NCBI GenBank assembly: GCA_964428355.1
Contig: CAYRYU010000002.1
Location: 62,001-126,000 of the forward strand
From: CAYRYU01 sp964428355
Lineage (GTDB): Bacteria; Muiribacteriota; Ozemobacteria; Ozemobacterales; Ozemobacteraceae
Reading direction: 5' to 3'
DNA length: 64,000 bases
How positions within the stretch are numbered: the first letter of the stretch is position 1; each line of letters begins with the position of its first letter. Of the stretch, positions 60,546 through 64,000 are shown in pieces. The position numbers were made by a program, and so were the translations under genes. The notes beneath the pieces were generated by a model that searched no databases, was not told where the DNA came from, and saw nothing but the letters and a program-made list of their open reading frames with translations.

Positions 60546-61249
60546 GCCGCCGTGTTTCGCCCAAGCCGTTGAAAACCCCGCTCCATGCCCTTGTCGTGGC
60601 CGGAGGAATGGGGAAACGGATGGGCGGGAAGATTCCGAAGCAATTCCTGGTACTCGCGGGGAAGATCGTGCTCAGCTGGAGTCTCGAGTGCTTCGATTCC
60701 TGCCCCTCGGTCACCTCACTCACCCTCGTCCTTCCGGCGGAATGGATCGACGAAGGGAGGATGAGGCTGGCCGACTGGAAGCCCCGGCTCCCCCTCCGGA
60801 TCGTTCCCGGCGGAGAGGAACGCCAGGACTCCGTTTTCAACGGTCTTTCCGCCCTTCCCGACGAGGATGGGTGGGTGGCGGTACATGATGGTGCCAGGCC
60901 CGCGATCAAGGCAGAGATGGTCGAAGACGCTTTCCGTTTCGCGGTTGGCCGCGGAAATGCCGTCTGCGCCGTTCCGGCTTCCGACACGCTGGTTCTGGGC
61001 GAGAGCGGGCGGATCACGGGCGATCTGGACCGCTCGAAGGTGCATGCGATCCAGACACCCCAGATCTTTCCGGTCTCCGTCCTAAAAAAGGCCATCCTTT
61101 CGGCCCGTGAAACCGGGTTCACCGGAACCGACGACTCCGGGCTGGTCCGCCGCCTCGGCTGCGAAGTGTTCCTTTTTCCGGGCTCGCGCAAGAACCTCAA
61201 GCTCACCCTGCCCGAGGACATCCCCTTATTGGAGGCCGCCCTTGGCTGA
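60542..61249 (+). CDS. ispD: 2-C-methyl-D-erythritol 4-phosphate cytidylyltransferase
   Basis: Third step of the MEP pathway. The 235-residue protein shows VVAGGMGKRMGGKIPKQFL at the CTP site, VPGGEERQDSVFNGL and VHDGARP, and a final LTLPEDIPLLEA. The start is TTG at 60542 overlapping the ispA stop (TTGA), with the very strong ribosome site AGGAGG at 60532-60537; the rare start codon is therefore convincing. Confidence 0.95.
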   Translation: MSRRVSPKPLKTPLHALVVAGGMGKRMGGKIPKQFLVLAGKIVLSWSLECFDSCPSVTSLTLVLPAEWIDEGRMRLADWKPRLPLRIVPGGEERQDSVFNGLSALPDEDGWVAVHDGARPAIKAEMVEDAFRFAVGRGNAVCAVPASDTLVLGESGRITGDLDRSKVHAIQTPQIFPVSVLKKAILSARETGFTGTDDSGLVRRLGCEVFLFPGSRKNLKLTLPEDIPLLEAALG

Positions 61250-61542
61250 TTTTTTGCAATCTTTTCCCCAGATCTGAGGGGCAATGGAGTTTCTTTGCAT
61301 GGCATTCGCACTTCCTTTTCCGGTTTCGATTTCCCTTTTTTTCGTGCGTGAGTAACAATGGAGGCAAAAAGAACCTTGGCTTCACCACAAAGACACAACG
61401 ATCACCAAGGTCACAAAGATGATCAGCGAAGGGCTTCCTTTTCTTTGAGTTCTTCGTGTTCTTCGGGCCTTTGTGGTAACCCCGGGGCCGGCTTGGCGGC
61501 CTTTGTCAAACACGATTTTTGGCCCAGTTCGGAGGTTTTTCA
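61250..61542 (+). other. Non-coding gap after ispD
   Basis: No gene is supported in these 293 bases. They include the repeat element at 61384-61477 and, at the right end, the ribosome site GGAGG (61531-61535) of the next gene. Confidence 0.6.
61384..61477. repeat. Small inverted-repeat element (ACCACAAAG / CTTTGTGGT ends)
   Basis: The element begins ACCACAAAG (61384-61392) and ends with its inverted copy CTTTGTGGT (61469-61477). It is AT-richer than its surroundings and has degenerate CAAAG/CTTTG words through it (for example TCTTTGAGTTCTTCGTGTTC). Elements of this type occur in non-coding DNA of many bacteria; I think it is a MITE-like repeat. Only one copy is in this window. Confidence 0.6.
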
Positions 61543-62211
61543 ATGGATATGACCGGGATCATTGTTTTCGGACTCTTCATCGGGTTCTTCATTCTCATTG
61601 CGATCTATACCTATTACCAGGCCCGGGTCAGGCGGGAAGCCTGGCAAAAGGTTGCCGGAGAACTCGGGTTCAAGTTCATGGAAACGGGAAACGTTCATGA
61701 CCGGTTCCCGCAGTTCAAGATCTTCACCCTGGGCCACTCCCATTACTCGCTGAACCAGCTGTCAGGAGACAACGGGACCGATGAAGTCTTGACCGTCGAT
61801 TACCAATATTCCACCGGTGGGGGAAAGCACAAGCACACGCACTTGCAGACCCTGTGCATCATCCGTTCGAAAACCCTTTCCCTGCCCCACTTCTTCCTCC
61901 GGAGGGAAAGCCGGATCTGGGACTATTTCGGAAAACTGTTCGGCGGCCAGGACATCAACTTCGACGAAGACCCTGCCTTTTCAAAGGCGTTTGTCCTGCA
62001 GGGGGAGAACGAGGCGAGCGTCCGGAACTTTTTCCAGGCCCCAGTCCGGAAGTTTTTCCTGGGCTACGAGGGAACGGATTTCCAGATCGAAGGGCGGGAC
62101 GATGTCCTCCTCCTCAACCCGGGCACCCGTATCGAACCCACGGATGCCAAACCCTTCATCGCAAGGACACTCAGTCTCAAGTCCTCCCTCGCACGCTCCC
62201 AGGAATCCTAG
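61543..62211 (+). CDS. Membrane-anchored paralogue 1 of unknown function
   Basis: A 222-residue protein with one N-terminal membrane helix (IIVFGLFIGFFILIAIYTYY, residues 5-24) and a soluble domain. The core LCIIRSKTLSLPHFFLRRES followed by GGQDINFDEDPAFSKAFVLQGENE is almost the same in the next gene, and the pattern FxLRxE-DIxFD-FSKAFVLQG looks like a known uncharacterised family that I cannot name. GGAGG at 61531-61535 supports the start. No enzyme motif is visible. Confidence 0.7.
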   Translation: MDMTGIIVFGLFIGFFILIAIYTYYQARVRREAWQKVAGELGFKFMETGNVHDRFPQFKIFTLGHSHYSLNQLSGDNGTDEVLTVDYQYSTGGGKHKHTHLQTLCIIRSKTLSLPHFFLRRESRIWDYFGKLFGGQDINFDEDPAFSKAFVLQGENEASVRNFFQAPVRKFFLGYEGTDFQIEGRDDVLLLNPGTRIEPTDAKPFIARTLSLKSSLARSQES

Positions 62212-62319
62212 CCCGCGTTGGTCCGGACCTTGTTTCCCCGGGAGCGTTTCCCTCCGGGTTAAGACACCCGGCCTGCAAGAGATACATTCAACCCGCGAAG
62301 AACTGAACCGGAATCCGTG

Positions 62320-62345
62320 GAGTAATCCGGACGAACGTCCGGGGG
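62320..62345 (+). promoter_or_regulatory. Leader hairpin before paralogue 2
   Basis: GAGTAATCCGGACGA (62320-62334) repeats the PAD leader at 24074-24088. CCGGAC (62327-62332) pairs with GTCCGG (62337-62342) around a GAAC loop, just before the ribosome site at 62346-62350. Confidence 0.4.
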
Positions 62346-62358
62346 AAAGGATGGAGGA

Positions 62359-63039
62359 ATGGAAGAGCGCGAGCTGGTCCTGATTGTTGTCCTGGTCTTG
62401 ATGTTCGTGATCTGGCCGCTTTATTCGATGTACCTCGGGAAGGTCAGGAGGGAAGCCATGATGAAAGTCGCTTCCGAACTGAGGTTCTCGTTTCAGGAAA
62501 CCGGGAGCGCGGACGAGAAGTTCGCGATGTTCAAAATCTTCTCACTCGGCCGGGATCCGGACGCATCGAATGAGATGTTCGGAAACAACGGGACTGACGA
62601 GATCTGGACCTTCGACTACAAGTACAAGACCGGTTCGGGGAAAAGCACCACGGTCCACACCCAGACCCTGTGCATCATCCGTTCGAAAGCCCTCTCCCTC
62701 CCCCATTTCTTTCTCCGCAGGGAGAGCAGGATCTGGGACTTCTTCGGAAAACTCTTCGGGGGACAGGACATCAATATCGATGACGATCAACCCTTCTCGA
62801 GCGCTTTTGTGCTCCAAGGCGAGAACGAAAGCGATGTCCGTTCGTTTTTCGGCGCCGGGGTCAGGCGGGTATTCATGGATTTCCAGGACACCGACTTCCA
62901 GATCGAGGGCCGGAAAGACGCGATTCTTGTCAACCCATGCGTTCAGATCGAACCCGACAAGATCAAGGCGTTCATGTCAAGGGCCATCGCCCTCAAAAAA
63001 TCCATCGAAGTCACTTCACTCCCCCGGACGACCACCTGA
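62359..63039 (+). CDS. Membrane-anchored paralogue 2 of unknown function
   Basis: A 226-residue paralogue of the preceding gene: N-terminal helix (LVLIVVLVLMFVIWPLYSMYL, residues 6-26), then the same soluble domain (LCIIRSKALSLPHFFLRRES, GGQDINIDDDQPF, AFVLQGENESDVRSFF). The pair arose by tandem duplication with 147 bases between. The start at 62359 has GAAAGG upstream; an ATG in another frame at 62351 is not used. Function is unknown. Confidence 0.7.
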   Translation: MEERELVLIVVLVLMFVIWPLYSMYLGKVRREAMMKVASELRFSFQETGSADEKFAMFKIFSLGRDPDASNEMFGNNGTDEIWTFDYKYKTGSGKSTTVHTQTLCIIRSKALSLPHFFLRRESRIWDFFGKLFGGQDINIDDDQPFSSAFVLQGENESDVRSFFGAGVRRVFMDFQDTDFQIEGRKDAILVNPCVQIEPDKIKAFMSRAIALKKSIEVTSLPRTTT

Positions 63040-63073
63040 AAGGCTTGGCCCGAAACCCGGACGCAAGGGTATG

Positions 63074-63103
63074 TTGACTTGGTCCGGTTTTCGCTGCTAT
63101 CCT
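63074..63103 (+). promoter_or_regulatory. Promoter of ispE
   Basis: TTGACT (63074-63079), 18 bases, TATCCT (63098-63103), about 50 bases before the ispE start. Confidence 0.55.
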
Positions 63104-63152
63104 GAAAACTCCGGTGGGGACTCCGCCACCCGCGCTACCTGAAAGGACGATT

Positions 63153-64000
63153 ATGAAAAGAACCCTCATTGTACCGGCTTTCGCGAAGATCAATGTCGGA
63201 CTCTGGGTCAAGGAAAAGCGCCCCGACGGGTACCACGAGATTTCCAGCCTGATGCAGTCGATCTCCCTCTGTGACACGCTTACGATCAAGGAAACGCGCG
63301 AAGAAGGGATTCGGATCGATTGCGCCGACCCGCGCGTCCCGGTCGGAAAGGAAAACCTTGTCCACAAAGCCGCAACGCTTCTTTGCCAGGAACTGGGCTT
63401 ACCTCCCTCCCTCACGATCCGGATCGAGAAGCGGATCCCGATAGCGGCGGGTCTCGCGGGGGGAAGTGCGGACGCCGCGGCTGTGATGACAGGCCTGGTC
63501 CGGATGTACGAGAAGACGATCCCTCTTCCCGAACTGATGAAGCTTTCCCAGAAGATCGGGTCCGATGTCCCCTTCGTTATGCACGGCGGGCTTGCCCTCG
63601 CGACCGGGCGCGGGGAGAACCTCGAGTTCCACGAACCCCCCAGGCCGGGATTTTTCGTGGTCATCGCCATACCAAAAGGCATCGAGGTTTCGACAAGGTG
63701 GGCATACGAGAATTTCCAGCCGGGGAACAACGCCAAGAAACAGGAAGCCTCCGCCACGATCGTTCCGCTGTACCGTGCCCAAGACCTTCAGTCCCTCAGG
63801 CGTGTCCTTTTCAACGACCTGGAATCGGTGACTTTCCACCGTCACCCCGAGGTCGCAACCGCGAAGGAACTTCTCAACTCGACCCTCGAGGGCGCGGCAG
63901 TGATGTCAGGAAGCGGGCCTTCGGTCTTCGGACTTTTCCACGACCGGAAGGCCGCAGCCAAAGCCGCCGCCCTGCTCGATCCGGCCAGATTCGACGTGCT
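63153..64000 (+). CDS. ispE: 4-diphosphocytidyl-2-C-methyl-D-erythritol kinase, cut by window end
   Basis: GHMP kinase of the MEP pathway. The visible 282 residues show AFAKINVGLWV, RPDGYHEISSLMQSI, the ATP-binding PIAAGLAGGSADAAAV and the C-terminal MSGSGPSVFG. GAAAGGA precedes the ATG at 63153. The frame is open to the window edge; IspE proteins are about 280-300 residues, so only a short tail is missing. Near ispD and ispA it completes a small isoprenoid cluster, separated by the duplicated gene pair. Confidence 0.93.
   Translation, partial: MKRTLIVPAFAKINVGLWVKEKRPDGYHEISSLMQSISLCDTLTIKETREEGIRIDCADPRVPVGKENLVHKAATLLCQELGLPPSLTIRIEKRIPIAAGLAGGSADAAAVMTGLVRMYEKTIPLPELMKLSQKIGSDVPFVMHGGLALATGRGENLEFHEPPRPGFFVVIAIPKGIEVSTRWAYENFQPGNNAKKQEASATIVPLYRAQDLQSLRRVLFNDLESVTFHRHPEVATAKELLNSTLEGAAVMSGSGPSVFGLFHDRKAAAKAAALLDPARFDV

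Overview
The window reads as a chromosomal scaffold of a Gram-negative, probably anaerobic, amino-acid-fermenting bacterium. The coding sequence is GC-rich (rough impression, not computed) and genes are very tightly packed, with many ATGA, GTGA or TTGA stop/start overlaps. Outer-membrane and secretion features (a beta-barrel protein ending in Phe, type II secretion/type IV pilus pseudopilins, many signal peptides) and MEP-pathway isoprenoid genes support a diderm. Branched-chain amino acid dehydrogenases with Ptb-Buk, EtfAB and acyl-CoA dehydrogenases support fermentation of amino acids. The block of exactly 100 N at 22144-22243 suggests a draft genome or metagenome assembly. The style of the genes (large SpoIIE-type phosphatases, pseudopilins, SUMF1/PEGA protein) reminds me of uncultured lineages such as Candidatus Riflebacteria, but I hold that assignment only weakly.

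Region by region. 55-2217: UDP-glucuronate decarboxylase, hypoxanthine phosphoribosyltransferase and a metallo-beta-lactamase-fold hydrolase. 2267-10848: an operon with its own sigma70-type promoter and dyad operator, coding for two leucine-dehydrogenase paralogues (first and last gene), butyrate kinase, two acyl-CoA dehydrogenases, EtfB, a ferredoxin-fused EtfA and phosphate butyryltransferase. This is a branched-chain amino acid to short-chain fatty acid module. 10878-17492: stand-alone PocR domain, amidohydrolase, tandem M16 peptidase, transketolase. 17561-17632: tRNA-Val(CAC). 17672-22480: DsbA-like protein, Nudix hydrolase, ABC-2 exporter pair, and an EamA transporter broken by the assembly gap. 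22495-24018: a sigma70-family factor with two seven-cysteine modules in front. 24114-28650: a secreted peptidylarginine deiminase of the animal type followed by three pseudopilins. 28807-34909: acetate kinase, endonuclease IV (opposite strand), an enlarged GlmS-like enzyme and a DUF1152 protein. 34915-35178: a small repeat cluster. 35186-36379: PEGA/SUMF1 lipid- or surface-associated protein on the minus strand.

36650-49401: four very large membrane-bound SpoIIE/RsbU-type phosphatases in an A-B-A-B paralogue order, all translationally coupled, ending in a secreted 5'-nucleotidase. A promoter with a perfect dyad between its -35 and -10 boxes precedes the cluster. 49415-55796 (minus strand): a HEAT/TPR protein, a TPR beta-barrel protein, a probably abundant secreted protein of unknown function and a GT39-type glycosyltransferase. 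56192-64000: a biotin-carrier-like protein that lacks the biotin lysine, biotin carboxylase, exonuclease VII (xseA, xseB), ispA, ispD, a duplicated membrane-anchored protein pair, and a truncated ispE.

The most unusual items are the seven-cysteine sigma factor, the bacterial PAD enzyme next to pseudopilins, the A-B-A-B phosphatase array, the non-biotinylatable AccB homologue next to accC (compare plant BADC proteins), and the two leucine-dehydrogenase paralogues that have each lost a different active-site lysine.
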